Below, one piece after another: positions 24,635 to 33,152 of a stretch of DNA of 64,000 nucleotides. This DNA comes from Nocardia lijiangensis NBRC 108240 (lineage in GTDB: Bacteria > Actinomycetota > Actinomycetes > Mycobacteriales > Mycobacteriaceae): positions 1 to 64,000 of the forward strand of contig NZ_BDBP01000050.1 in NCBI RefSeq assembly GCF_001613045.1. The letters are read 5' to 3'. The notes under the pieces are model-generated. The model did no database searches. It was not told where the DNA came from and saw only the letters and a list, made by a program, of their open reading frames with translations. Numbering within the stretch: position 1 is the first letter of the stretch; every line of letters begins with the position of its first letter. The position numbers and the translations under genes are program-made.

Positions 24635-25915
24635 ATGGTTGCTTTCGAAGACTGGAAGTACGCCTTCGGCGTGACCGGCATCGTCGGCGATTCGATCCTG
24701 GATGCGGGCAGAAACGAACGTGACGACAAGAATCGCGAAAAGCAAGAAGACACCAAGTGGGGTCAGGATCGGCAGATCGTCAACAGTGAATGGGCGGGAT
24801 TGCTGGCCGAGTACAACAACTCGCGGTTCGCGGACACGGTCATCAAGGTCGATGACCCTTTCGACACCATGTCACACGAGGACATCTACAACGCACTCGA
24901 GGGTGTCAACCACAGTGAGATAAACAGCAAGGCGAACGGTTGGCGTGACTTGAGCCGCGACTCTCGCGCTGCGGTCGACGAGTTCAAGACCGCAGTCGAG
25001 AAGTCCATCGAGGAGAAGTGGAACGGCAAATCGGGAACCAAGGCCGTCGAGGCCACCCGCCAGTTCGCCACGACATTCACTCAGCTCGCCGCATCTTTCC
25101 AAATGGTCGGCCACGGATTGGATCTCATCGAGGGCCACCTCGAACAGGCGAAGGCTTCGGTTGGCAAGCCGGACAACCTCACCGTCGGCGACAAGATCAT
25201 CGACGCCATCCCGTTCCAGAATGTCGTGAAGGGCCCCTCGTATCGCGCCGAGGAAGCGGAGAACCAGGCGCGGTATGTCATGAAGACGTACTACATGCCC
25301 GGCGCGAAGGACGTGGACAAGAACACGCCCATCCTCCCCGAACCCTCCAGCACGACAGACAACAAGAAGGACGTGCCCGGTCCAGGCCCTGGTCCCGGCC
25401 CCGGTCCAGGGCCGGGCCCTGGTCCCGGCCCTGGTGATCCGGGGACCGACGAGCCGAAGCCCACGGATACGCCCGAGGACCCGACGACGGACGACCCGCA
25501 GAGCACGACTCCGCAGAGCACGACTCCGACCGATCCGACGTCGACCACACCGGCCTCGACCACGCCTGCCGCGACGGTTCCCGATACCAAGCTGCCGAAT
25601 ACGGGTCTGCCAACGCCCTCGTCGCCGGGCCCGGGGCCCGGCTCTCCTGGCGTGCCTACGATCCCGTCGCCGGGGCGGTCGGTGCCGGGCGGGAATGTCC
25701 CAGGGCAGTCGGGGCCGACGGGTGGGTTGGCCAACAGTCGCCCGACGGGCACCGGAAGGGCAGGCATGCCCGGCATGGGTGCGCCTGCCGCTCGGGGAAA
25801 GGGCGACGACGACGATGAGCACAAGACGCCCGACTATTTGATCTATGACCATGGTGACGAATTGCTCGGCACGCAGCCGCCCGCGCTGCCGCCGGGTGGG
25901 GTGATCGGTGCATGA
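24635..25915 (+). CDS. WXG-type helical protein with Pro/Gly-rich tail, candidate type VII substrate
   Basis: The 426-residue protein has a helical N-terminal domain (about residues 1-235) with a WNG turn (EEKWNGKSGTKA) between long helices, as in WXG100, PPE and EspB-like proteins. It is followed by a disordered tail: ten PG dipeptides (about 249-268, 25378-25437), a Thr/Pro/Ser-rich region and a Gly/Pro-rich end. This is the plan of EspB-like secreted proteins. An LPNTG string in the tail is not a sortase signal because no hydrophobic helix or basic tail follows. AGGAG nine bases upstream supports ATG 24635; its stop overlaps the EspG-like start. Confidence 0.78.
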   Translation: MVAFEDWKYAFGVTGIVGDSILDAGRNERDDKNREKQEDTKWGQDRQIVNSEWAGLLAEYNNSRFADTVIKVDDPFDTMSHEDIYNALEGVNHSEINSKANGWRDLSRDSRAAVDEFKTAVEKSIEEKWNGKSGTKAVEATRQFATTFTQLAASFQMVGHGLDLIEGHLEQAKASVGKPDNLTVGDKIIDAIPFQNVVKGPSYRAEEAENQARYVMKTYYMPGAKDVDKNTPILPEPSSTTDNKKDVPGPGPGPGPGPGPGPGPGPGDPGTDEPKPTDTPEDPTTDDPQSTTPQSTTPTDPTSTTPASTTPAATVPDTKLPNTGLPTPSSPGPGPGSPGVPTIPSPGRSVPGGNVPGQSGPTGGLANSRPTGTGRAGMPGMGAPAARGKGDDDDEHKTPDYLIYDHGDELLGTQPPALPPGGVIGA

Positions 25916-26676
25916 ACGAACAGCGTTGGCGTTTGAGCGGTTTGATGTTCGAGCTGGCGGTCGAGGCTTTCGGCCGGGACCGGTTGCCTTATCCGCTGCG
26001 TGTTCTCGTGGACGACCCGAGCATCGAAGGTGCGGAGGATTACCAGCGGCTCCGCATGCAGACGGCGCGCGAGATCTCGGGCTTTGCGGGACGTGAATTG
26101 TTCGACGCGTTGAATGTGTTGCTGGAGCCGCAGATTCGGGTCGAGGTACACGGTTTCTACGGGCGTGACTTCGAGCAGGTGATCCGGGTGCACGCCGGGA
26201 TCGTCGGCGACACCGCGACCGTGGCGGTGCAACAGCCAGGGCCGAGCCAGAACTATGGGCGAGACATCACAGTGACGGTGTGCCCATCGCGGGGCGTAGC
26301 CGCGCATGTCGTTACGGCGCTACCGAAATGTGCCGCGGGACAGTTGCGTCCGGTCACGGCGCGGCGGTCGGAGGTGAATCGCTCATCGCACGGGCAGCGT
26401 CCGGCTTCCTACACCGAGGAAGCTCGCCGGATCGTGCACCGGCCGCGTTCGGGGCTCGGCGAGATCAACGTCTTCCGCGGTGGCGCCATTGATGCGAGGC
26501 CGACCACGGACGGCCGTGGTTTCCACTGGATGGACTACTTGCCCGCCGACGGTCGATATCTGTTGCACAGCCACGACAACGACGAATTCACGCTGAGTCC
26601 CGGTACGGCCGAGGAGATCCAGCGGCAGCTCCAGCATTTGATTCAAGCGCATCGCCCGGTTTCCCGGAGCTGGTGA
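25912..26676 (+). CDS. EspG family type VII secretion chaperone
   Basis: The 254-residue protein has the EspG build: N-terminal RWRLSGLMFELAVEAFGRDRLPYPLRV, LLEPQIRVEVHGFYGRD in the central sheet, and a C-terminal region rich in charged helices. EspG proteins bind the helical tip of PE-PPE-type substrates in the cytoplasm and keep them soluble. Its ATG overlaps the stop of the WXG-type protein gene (ATGA), which strongly suggests that protein is its client. No EccB, EccC, EccD or mycosin gene is in the window, so export would use a system elsewhere. Confidence 0.85.
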   Translation: MNEQRWRLSGLMFELAVEAFGRDRLPYPLRVLVDDPSIEGAEDYQRLRMQTAREISGFAGRELFDALNVLLEPQIRVEVHGFYGRDFEQVIRVHAGIVGDTATVAVQQPGPSQNYGRDITVTVCPSRGVAAHVVTALPKCAAGQLRPVTARRSEVNRSSHGQRPASYTEEARRIVHRPRSGLGEINVFRGGAIDARPTTDGRGFHWMDYLPADGRYLLHSHDNDEFTLSPGTAEEIQRQLQHLIQAHRPVSRSW

Positions 26677-26697
26677 GCGACCGAGCCTGCGCCGATC

Positions 26698-27420
26698 TCA
26701 GGGGTGGGTCCGAACTCGCGCCTGGTTCGGTTGCAGGACCAGCATCGTGGTCGCCCCGCGGTGGAATTCGTAACGCGTGGGGCGGAGTGCGGTGGGAATG
26801 CCCTTGTCGTGGAGTTTCTTTCGGAGGTGGGCGACGAGGTCGTCCTGGGGATGGCCGGTGTGGTCGACGAGAGGGTAGAGGCGGGTTTCGCCGGTGGTGA
26901 CGCGGGAGAGTTCGAGGAGGGCGGCGAGGTGGAAGTCGGCGTCCAGGCGGTCGGTGTAGCTGAACAGCAGGTGTGAGCTGAGCGCGAGGTCGAAGCTGTT
27001 GTCGGGGAAGGGGAGTGCGGGGAGCTGGGCGGCGACGTAGCGGTCGGGGTTGGCGAGCAGGTCGTCGCCGAAGCGGGTGGCGGCGGCGAGCCGGATGCTC
27101 TGGTGGCGGTCCGGGCTGCCGTAGAAGTCCCAGCGGTAGCGGTCTCGATGGGCTCCGGCATAGGCGCTTGCGCGTTCGGTCTCGGTGCGGGCGAGTTCGC
27201 GTAGTTCGGCGGCAGGCTTGGCGTGGACCGGGTCGGTGGCGGTGACCTGGGCGCCGAGTTCGGCGGCTTCGGCGGCGAAACTCGCTGCGCCGCCGGGGCA
27301 GTCGAGTATGCGGCCGCGCAGGTCGGTGGGGGTGAGCTCGAAGATGGCGCGATATTCGGCCAAAGATCTTGCGCTGACCAGGAATTCACCGAGAGCGTCG
27401 GTTTCGGTGGGGTGCTTCAT
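26698..27420 (-). CDS. Class I SAM-dependent methyltransferase
   Basis: The 240-residue protein has a Rossmann-type methyltransferase core: motif I ILDCPGGAASFAAEAAELG, acidic loop ending VTATDP, motif IV FDLALSSHLLF and the later ELSRVTTGETRLYPLV. The substrate is not predictable. It is convergent to the EspG-like gene and parallel to dinG with 252 bp between; that gap contains no gene I can support. Confidence 0.85.
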   Translation of the reverse strand: MKHPTETDALGEFLVSARSLAEYRAIFELTPTDLRGRILDCPGGAASFAAEAAELGAQVTATDPVHAKPAAELRELARTETERASAYAGAHRDRYRWDFYGSPDRHQSIRLAAATRFGDDLLANPDRYVAAQLPALPFPDNSFDLALSSHLLFSYTDRLDADFHLAALLELSRVTTGETRLYPLVDHTGHPQDDLVAHLRKKLHDKGIPTALRPTRYEFHRGATTMLVLQPNQARVRTHP

Positions 27421-27672
27421 CGGGAAACCGTCTCATGCGCCGGCTGGACAGCGACACCGAATTTTGCGCCGAGGAAGGGCTTTTGCGATATCCCCGCGCC
27501 GCGTGCAGGGGCGTGGCGCGGGGATCGCCGATACATCCGGTGTGGGAATTGGGGTCCACCGAAGTACCAAGGCCCAATTTACTTCCGCACGGAACCAATT
27601 GCGGCCAATGTGGGCGGTATCACAGGCTGTGAACAAGGTGCACAATCACAGGTCGGCGACCGTGATTCGCGA

Positions 27673-29721
27673 TCAGCCCGCGTTCGCGGTCAACCGTTTC
27701 AGCGCCTTCACGACCACCTCTGGGTCGGCGGTCTCCCAGTACGGCGGGAGGGTGGCGCGCAGGTAGCCGCCGTAGCGGGCGGTGGCCAGCCGGGAGTCGA
27801 GGATGGCGACGACGCCGCGGTCGTCGACGCTGCGCAGCAGCCTGCCGGTGCCCTGGGCGAGCAGCAGCGCCGCGTGATTGGCCGCGACGGTGAGAAAGCC
27901 GTTGCCGCCGCGGGATTCGACCGCCCGCTGCCGCGCCGCGAGCAGCGGGTCGTCCGGGCGGGGGAACGGAATGCGGTCCAGGATCACCAGACTCAGCGAC
28001 GGGCCCGGCACGTCGACGCCCTGCCACAGCGACAGGGTGCCGAACAACGACGTCTCCGGGTCGTCGGCGAACTTGCGCACCAGCGCGCCCGTCGAGTCCT
28101 CGCCCTGGCACAGCACCGGGGTGTTCAAGCGGTCGCGCAGCGCGTCGGTGGCGGCGCGGGCGGCGCGCATCGACGAGAACAAGCCGAGGGTTCGCCCGCC
28201 CGCCGCATCGATCAGGCGCTCGATCTCGTCGAGGTAGGCGGGCGGCAGGCCGTCGCGGCCCGGCGGCGGCAGATGCTTGGCGACGTAGAGGATGCCCGAC
28301 TTGGCGTGGTCGAAGGGCGAGCCGACGTCGAGGGAACTCCAGCGCACGGTCTCGGCGTCCGAAGGCGCCTGCGCGCCGTTGGCCGTTGCGGTGTCGGGGC
28401 GGTTCGCGGACTGGGCGGGCAGGCCCCAGGTGACCGCGAGCCCGTCGAAGGATCCGCCGATCTGCAGCGTGGCCGAGGTGAGTACCACGGTGGCGGTGCC
28501 GAACAGCCGCGAGCGCAGCAGTCCGCCCACCGAGAGCGGCGCCATGCGCAGCGTCTTGCGCGGCACGCCGCCGCGCGCGTCCTCGGCCGCCAGCCAGATG
28601 ACGTCGCGCCGGGATGCCGGGTCGGGCTCGTCGAACGCGCTGAGCGCGCGGACGGCGCTGTCGTGCACCTCGTCGATCGCGGCAAGCGCCATGGTTCGGG
28701 CGGCCACGGTGTCCGGATCACCCTGCGGGGTGCCGCTGCCGGGCGGCGCGAGTTCGGTGCGGGCGTTCCACGCGGCATCGCGCACCAGGGCCAGCGCCTG
28801 GGCGACGCCGTCGGGCATGACGTCCCAGCGGGCGGCAGGCAGCTCGTCGAGGATCTGATGCCAGGCTTCGGCCGCGCCCTCCAGCCGGTCCACCTCGCGC
28901 TCGTCGACGAGTTTGGCGCAGCGGCGGGCGGCGGCGCTGATCGCGGCCGGTGCCAGCTCGGCGGTCGCCACGCCGGTGACCCGGTCGACCAGTTCGTGCG
29001 CTTCGTCGATGACCACGACGTCGTGCTCGGGCAGCACCTGGATGCCGCTGATGGCATCGATGGCCAGCAGTGCGTGGTTGGTCACCACCACGTCGGCCTG
29101 GGCCGACTCGGCGCGGGCGCGTTCGGCGTAGCAGTCCTGGCCGAACGGGCAGCGCGATTTGCCGAGGCACTCCCGGGAGGACACGCTGACCTGACGCCAG
29201 GCGCGGTCGGTGACGCCGGGCGCGAGCTCGTCGCGGTCGCCGGTCTCGGTGTTGGAGGCCCAATCGTTGAGGCGCTGTACCTCGCGACCGAGGCGGGAGA
29301 TGGCGAACGCGTCGAACAGCTCGGCCTCGGCGGGCTCGTCGGGAATGGCGCTGTTGATCTTGTTGAGGCACAGATAGTTGTTGCGGCCCTTGAGGATCGC
29401 GAAGCGGGCGGGCCTGCCGAGCGGCTTGGCCAGCGCGTCGGCCAGGCGGGGCAGGTCGCGATCGACCAGCTGACGCTGCAACGCGATCGTCGCGGTCGAG
29501 ACCACCACCGTCCGCCCGGTGCGCACCGCGTGCCGCAAACTCGGCACCAGGTAGGCCAGCGACTTGCCGGTGCCTGTCCCGGCCTGCACGGCCAGATGCT
29601 CCTTGGTGTCGATCGCGTGGTCGACGGCCGTCGCCATCGTCACCTGCCCCGTGCGCTCCTTGCCGCCCAGCGCGTGCACGGCGGAGGCCAAAAGGTCGGA
29701 GACTGGGGGCAGTTCGGGCAC
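27673..29721 (-). CDS. dinG: ATP-dependent DNA helicase, DinG/XPD family
   Basis: The 682-residue superfamily 2 helicase has Walker A (VQAGTGTGKSLAYL), a DEAH box (VVVIDEAHELVD) and C-terminal motifs (LFGTLSLWQGVDVPG, LAQGTGRLLRS). Four Cys (NNYLCLNK, and the group ECLGKSRCPFGQDCY) match the 4Fe-4S cluster ligands of XPD/DinG proteins. It should unwind DNA 5'-3' and resolve R-loops or D-loops. GTG at 29721 starts MPELPP. It corresponds to Rv1329c. Confidence 0.95.
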   Translation of the reverse strand: MPELPPVSDLLASAVHALGGKERTGQVTMATAVDHAIDTKEHLAVQAGTGTGKSLAYLVPSLRHAVRTGRTVVVSTATIALQRQLVDRDLPRLADALAKPLGRPARFAILKGRNNYLCLNKINSAIPDEPAEAELFDAFAISRLGREVQRLNDWASNTETGDRDELAPGVTDRAWRQVSVSSRECLGKSRCPFGQDCYAERARAESAQADVVVTNHALLAIDAISGIQVLPEHDVVVIDEAHELVDRVTGVATAELAPAAISAAARRCAKLVDEREVDRLEGAAEAWHQILDELPAARWDVMPDGVAQALALVRDAAWNARTELAPPGSGTPQGDPDTVAARTMALAAIDEVHDSAVRALSAFDEPDPASRRDVIWLAAEDARGGVPRKTLRMAPLSVGGLLRSRLFGTATVVLTSATLQIGGSFDGLAVTWGLPAQSANRPDTATANGAQAPSDAETVRWSSLDVGSPFDHAKSGILYVAKHLPPPGRDGLPPAYLDEIERLIDAAGGRTLGLFSSMRAARAATDALRDRLNTPVLCQGEDSTGALVRKFADDPETSLFGTLSLWQGVDVPGPSLSLVILDRIPFPRPDDPLLAARQRAVESRGGNGFLTVAANHAALLLAQGTGRLLRSVDDRGVVAILDSRLATARYGGYLRATLPPYWETADPEVVVKALKRLTANAG

Positions 29722-29753
29722 GCGTGCAGCCTACTGCGCGGCACCGACACCGT

Positions 29754-30299
29754 TCACCGGTCGGGCCGGACGAAGTCGTCGAGGTTGGCGCGCGCATACT
29801 CCAGCACGCGTTGCTGGAAATCAGCGGGCTCGTTGGCGTCGTAGAGTGCGTCCGCCCGGTTCTTTCTCGTGTTGTCCCGCGGCTGCCTGATCTGGTCGGG
29901 GTTGTCGAGCACGGCGTACTCGTCGTCCCAGAGCCGATCCAAGTCGGCGTCGTCGTGCGTTTCCGCCAGCGCTTCGTATCCGGCGACGACCACCGCGGCC
30001 GCGAGCCGGGGCATCCCCGCGGCCCGCAGTGCACCGGGTACCCAGGGGAGGTCGTCGACCCGCCGCGCGAGGAAGCGGCCGAAGCCGCCTGCGTCGACGT
30101 GGTCGTTCAGCGAGGCGAGCACCATGAGGTTGGCGAAGGCGGGCGGCAGCGCGGTGCGACGCCGGACCGGGTCGTCGCGCAGGTCCTCGGTCGCCGGGTT
30201 GGACCAGAAGGCGATGTCCGCCGCGCGGTCGATGTCCTCGGCGTCGGCCAGTGCCCGGGCGACGGCGGCGCGGGCGCTCGCCTGAAATCGGTAGTCCAC
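29754..30299 (-). CDS. Conserved helical protein, function unknown
   Basis: The 181-residue product (GTG 30299, MDYRFQASARAAVARAL) is predicted helical and soluble, with conserved-looking stretches FANLMVLASLNDHVDAGGFGRFL and YEALAETHDDADLDRLWDDEYAVLD. I do not recognise a family; it recalls DUF-type proteins of 150-190 residues found beside helicases. It lies 32 bp upstream of dinG in the same direction, so it may be cotranscribed. The longer upstream frame is Arg-rich and overlaps the pncA region, so it is rejected. Confidence 0.7.
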   Translation of the reverse strand: MDYRFQASARAAVARALADAEDIDRAADIAFWSNPATEDLRDDPVRRRTALPPAFANLMVLASLNDHVDAGGFGRFLARRVDDLPWVPGALRAAGMPRLAAAVVVAGYEALAETHDDADLDRLWDDEYAVLDNPDQIRQPRDNTRKNRADALYDANEPADFQQRVLEYARANLDDFVRPDR

Positions 30300-30454
30300 G
30301 GGGGTGGACCTTAACGGGCGGGGCCGTCCACGGCCGCGCCGCAGGGCGCTTGGCCGACCCGGCAGGATGTCCGTCCACAGCGTCGGCGGAGCGAAGGCGA
30401 AGCAGGGGCTCGGGGCTTGCGCGGTGGAGCAGGTCCACGCCCCTCGCGGCACGC

Positions 30455-31024
30455 CTATCGGCTGGGCAGCTCGCCCGCGAGTTCGACGCCCGCGGCGCGG
30501 AGCTCGCCGAGCGCCTTCTCCGTGGTCGCCGGGGCCACGCCCGCGGTCAGGCCGAGCAGGACCCGCGTCTCGAATCCGGCGGCCCTGGCATCCAGCGCGG
30601 TGGCCCGCACGCAGTGATCGGTGGCGATGCCGACGATGTCGACGGTGTCGATGTCGTGTGCGCGCAGCCACTCGGCGAGGCGGGCGCCGTCGGCGGCCGC
30701 GCCCTCGAAACCCGAATAGGCGGCGGTGTATTCGCCCTTCGAGAAGACCTCGTGGATCGGCGCGGTGTCCAGGTTCGGATGGAAGTCGGCGCCGGGGGTG
30801 CCGACGCGGCAGTGCGGCGGCCAGCTGTCCAGGTAGTCCGGTTCGTCGGAGAAGTGCGGGCCGGGATCGATGTGGTAGTCGCGGGTCGCCACGACGGCGG
30901 CGTAGTCACTGGCGGTCACGTGATCGCTGATGCGGCGTGCGACGGAGGCGCCCCCGCCGACCGCGAGCGAACCGCCTTCGCAGAAATCGTTCTGCACGTC
31001 GACGATGATCAACGCCCGATTCAT
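30455..31024 (-). CDS. pncA: Nicotinamidase/pyrazinamidase
   Basis: The 189-residue amidase hydrolyses nicotinamide to nicotinate and would also activate pyrazinamide. The catalytic triad is intact: Asp in IIVDVQNDF, Lys in VFSKGEYTAAYSGFEG and Cys in GIATDHCVRATALDA; the metal site Asp/His/His/His is in TRDYHIDPGPHF and WPPHCRVGT. It lies on the same strand as pncB, separated only by a small gene on the other strand, so the two steps of nicotinamide salvage are neighbours here, unlike in M. tuberculosis where pncA is elsewhere. Confidence 0.95.
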   Translation of the reverse strand: MNRALIIVDVQNDFCEGGSLAVGGGASVARRISDHVTASDYAAVVATRDYHIDPGPHFSDEPDYLDSWPPHCRVGTPGADFHPNLDTAPIHEVFSKGEYTAAYSGFEGAAADGARLAEWLRAHDIDTVDIVGIATDHCVRATALDARAAGFETRVLLGLTAGVAPATTEKALGELRAAGVELAGELPSR

Positions 31025-31126
31025 TCCCTGACACCTTTCGGGAGATGTAAACGAAGACTACCCCCGCCGGTGATTACTCCATGCCGCCCTGCTGTCCGGG
31101 CGGATCGGTTCGACATGGAGGTGGAT

Positions 31127-31360
31127 ATGAGTCCTGCGGCCAAGTTGGCAACCGGGGTGTCTCTCGGTACGGCGGTGGGCTACACCGGGTTCTCGCTGGC
31201 GCTGGGCGCGTCCGACGGTGAGTGGCCGGTGGGCGCCGAGTGGTTCTCGGTGGTGATCAGCGGGGTGGCGGTCGGGGTGATCGCACTACTTGTCGTGCTG
31301 GCGCTCGTCGCCTTCACGGGTATCGGGCGGCGCTCCGGCGGCGGACTGTCCGGAGAATGA
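31127..31360 (+). CDS. Small two-helix membrane protein, function unknown
   Basis: The 77-residue product has two hydrophobic segments (TGVSLGTAVGYTGFSLALG and FSVVISGVAVGVIALLVVLAL) and a short Gly/Ser tail. GGAGG at 31117-31121 supports ATG 31127 over an ATG at 31115. It is nested between pncA and pncB on the opposite strand. The family is not recognised. Confidence 0.65.
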   Translation: MSPAAKLATGVSLGTAVGYTGFSLALGASDGEWPVGAEWFSVVISGVAVGVIALLVVLALVAFTGIGRRSGGGLSGE

Positions 31361-31366
31361 ACCCGG

Positions 31367-32680
31367 TCAGCTCATGAATGTCGTCGGGATCGCGGGCTCG
31401 CCGTCGGAGAGCTTGAGGCCCTCCCACGGCAGACTGACCAACCCGCTCGACACCAGCGCGCGGCTCTCGGCCAATGTCGCGAGCCCGTCCACCGGCTTGC
31501 CCTCGCGCACCAGCGGGACCAGCAGCTGACGGGCCTCGAAGCCGTCGGTCGCGGGCTCGGGGCCGCTCGCCCGGTAGACGATCTCCTCGACGACGGTGCC
31601 CGTGCCGCGCGCCAGCCGCACCGCCTTCTTGGTGCCGCCGCGCGATTCCTTGTGGCTGCTGCGCTTGGCGACCGGCAGTCCGTCCACCTCCACCAGCTTG
31701 TAGACCATGCCCGCCGTCGGCGCGCCCGATCCGGTGACCACGGCGGTGCCGACGCCGTACACGTCGACGGGTTCGGCGCGCAGCGCGGCGATCGCGTACT
31801 CGTCCAGGTCGCCCGAGACCACGATGCGGGTCTTCGTCGCGCCGAGTCCGTCGAGCTGGTCGCGCACCTGCCTGGCCAGCACGCCGAGATCGCCGGAATC
31901 GATGCGCACCCCGCCGAGTTCCGTGCCCGCGACCTCGATCGCGGTGGCCACGCCGCGGGTGATGTCGAAGGTGTCGACCAGCAGGGTGGTGCCGACGCCG
32001 AGCGTCTCGACCTGGCCGCGGAAGGCCGCGCCCTCGTGCGCGCCGTCGGCGGCGCTGTGCAGCAGCGTGAAGGCGTGCGCGCTGGTGCCCGCGCCGGGCA
32101 CGCCGTAACGGCGCACCGCCTCGAGGTTCGAGGTGGCGTCGAAGCCCGCGAGGTAGGCGGCCCTGGATGCCGAAGGCGCGGCCAGTTCGTGGGCGCGCCG
32201 CGAGCCCATCTCGATCATCCGGCGGCCCGCCGCGGCGCTCACCATGCGGGCCGCGGCCGAGGCGATCGCGCTGTCGTGATTGAGGATCGACAGGCTCAGC
32301 GTCTCCAGCAGGACGCACTCGGCGAAGCTGCCGCGCACCGACAGGATCGGGGAGCCGGGGAAGTACAGCTCTCCCTCGGCATAGCCGTCGATATCGCCGG
32401 TGAAGCGGTATTCACGCAGCCAGTCCAGGGTGCGGTCGTCCAGGAATGCGGCGGCGATCGCCAGTTCCGATGCACCGAAACGGAAAGTGGTCAGCGCGTC
32501 GATCAGCCGCCCTGTTCCAGCGACTACACCGTACCGGCGGCCGTGCGGCAAGCGCCTGGCAAACACCTCGAAAGTGCATGTGCGGTGTGCGGAGCCGTCG
32601 GCGAGCGCGGCCGCCAGCATGGTCAGTTCGTACTGATCGGTCAGCAGCGCGGTGCTGGCGACGTCGTCGCGGTGGTCCAC
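31367..32680 (-). CDS. pncB: Nicotinate phosphoribosyltransferase
   Basis: The protein (437 residues from this GTG) converts nicotinate and PRPP to nicotinate mononucleotide. Family features include LLTDQYELTMLAAALADG at the N-terminus, FEVFARRLPHGRRYGVVAG, LLETLSLSILNHDSAIA, GSRRAHELAAPSASRAAYLAGFDATSN and VRIDSGDLGVLARQVRDQLD, covering the phosphoribosyl and nucleotide binding sites. A GTG at 32689 is an alternative start; neither has a ribosome binding site, so it may be leaderless. It is divergent from clpS, as in the Rv1330c/Rv1331 pair. Confidence 0.94.
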   Translation of the reverse strand: MDHRDDVASTALLTDQYELTMLAAALADGSAHRTCTFEVFARRLPHGRRYGVVAGTGRLIDALTTFRFGASELAIAAAFLDDRTLDWLREYRFTGDIDGYAEGELYFPGSPILSVRGSFAECVLLETLSLSILNHDSAIASAAARMVSAAAGRRMIEMGSRRAHELAAPSASRAAYLAGFDATSNLEAVRRYGVPGAGTSAHAFTLLHSAADGAHEGAAFRGQVETLGVGTTLLVDTFDITRGVATAIEVAGTELGGVRIDSGDLGVLARQVRDQLDGLGATKTRIVVSGDLDEYAIAALRAEPVDVYGVGTAVVTGSGAPTAGMVYKLVEVDGLPVAKRSSHKESRGGTKKAVRLARGTGTVVEEIVYRASGPEPATDGFEARQLLVPLVREGKPVDGLATLAESRALVSSGLVSLPWEGLKLSDGEPAIPTTFMS

Positions 32681-32751
32681 ACCGGCCACTGTAACCAGCG
32701 GGACGCGCGCGACGGGCGGTGCGCGGGTGTTGTATCTCCGGAGTCGAGTCG

Positions 32752-32757
32752 TACCCT
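32752..32757 (+). promoter_or_regulatory. Leaderless promoter of clpS
   Basis: TACCCT at 32752-32757 is seven bases before the clpS ATG, and TTGTAT at 32730-32735 gives a -35 box with a 16-bp spacer. This predicts transcription starting at or next to the ATG. Confidence 0.55.
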
Positions 32758-32764
32758 GGACGTT

Positions 32765-33085
32765 ATGAGCTTGTGCGAAACGAACACAACGCTGTCGGCG
32801 GCACAGGCGACTCCGGAAGCGGTCGAGTACACCGAGATCCTGGAGGCGGAGGACCGTCCGTGGGTGACTGTCGTGTGGGACGACCCGGTCAACCTCATGC
32901 ACTACGTCACCTACATCTTTCAGAAGCTTTTCGGCTACACCAAGGCCAAGGCGACCGAATTGATGCTTCAGGTGCACAACGAAGGGAAGGCCGTGGTGTC
33001 GTCCGGGTCGCGCGACAAGATGGAGCACGACGTGCGCCGACTCCACGCGGCAGGTCTGTGGGCAACCATGCAACGGGACGACTGA
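32765..33085 (+). CDS. clpS: ATP-dependent Clp protease adaptor ClpS
   Basis: The 106-residue adaptor delivers N-degron proteins to the ClpC1-ClpP1P2 protease. The core is clear: WVTVVWDDPVNLMHYVTYIFQKLFGY (binding pocket with the D-x-N motif), AKATELMLQVHNEGKAVV and the closing HDVRRLHAAGLWATMQRDD. It corresponds to Rv1331. The flexible N-terminal tail is about 28 residues long. The mRNA appears leaderless. Confidence 0.95.
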   Translation: MSLCETNTTLSAAQATPEAVEYTEILEAEDRPWVTVVWDDPVNLMHYVTYIFQKLFGYTKAKATELMLQVHNEGKAVVSSGSRDKMEHDVRRLHAAGLWATMQRDD

Positions 33086-33108
33086 TCGCTACGACTACCC
33101 TGGCGCTC

Positions 33109-33152
33109 GTGCGTGAATGGAGCAGGCGCCGTGCGTAAGTGGAGCCGGAAGA
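33109..33152 (+). repeat. Tandemly duplicated start region of the DUF2017 gene
   Basis: GTGCGTGAATGGAGCAGG (33109-33126) and GTGCGTAAGTGGAGCCGG (33131-33148) match at 15 of 18 positions, 22 bp apart. Since 22 is not a multiple of three, the first copy starts a separate nine-codon frame ending at TAA 33136-33138. TACCCT at 33096-33101 lies seven bases before the first GTG. Confidence 0.6.

Noticed and set aside
25590..25615. LPNTG string in the Pro-rich tail as a sortase signal
   Set aside because: No hydrophobic helix or basic tail follows, and Nocardia-type proteins of this build are not sortase substrates.
27421..27672. Small frames between the methyltransferase and dinG genes
   Set aside because: Short, overlapping and without ribosome binding sites or family resemblance.
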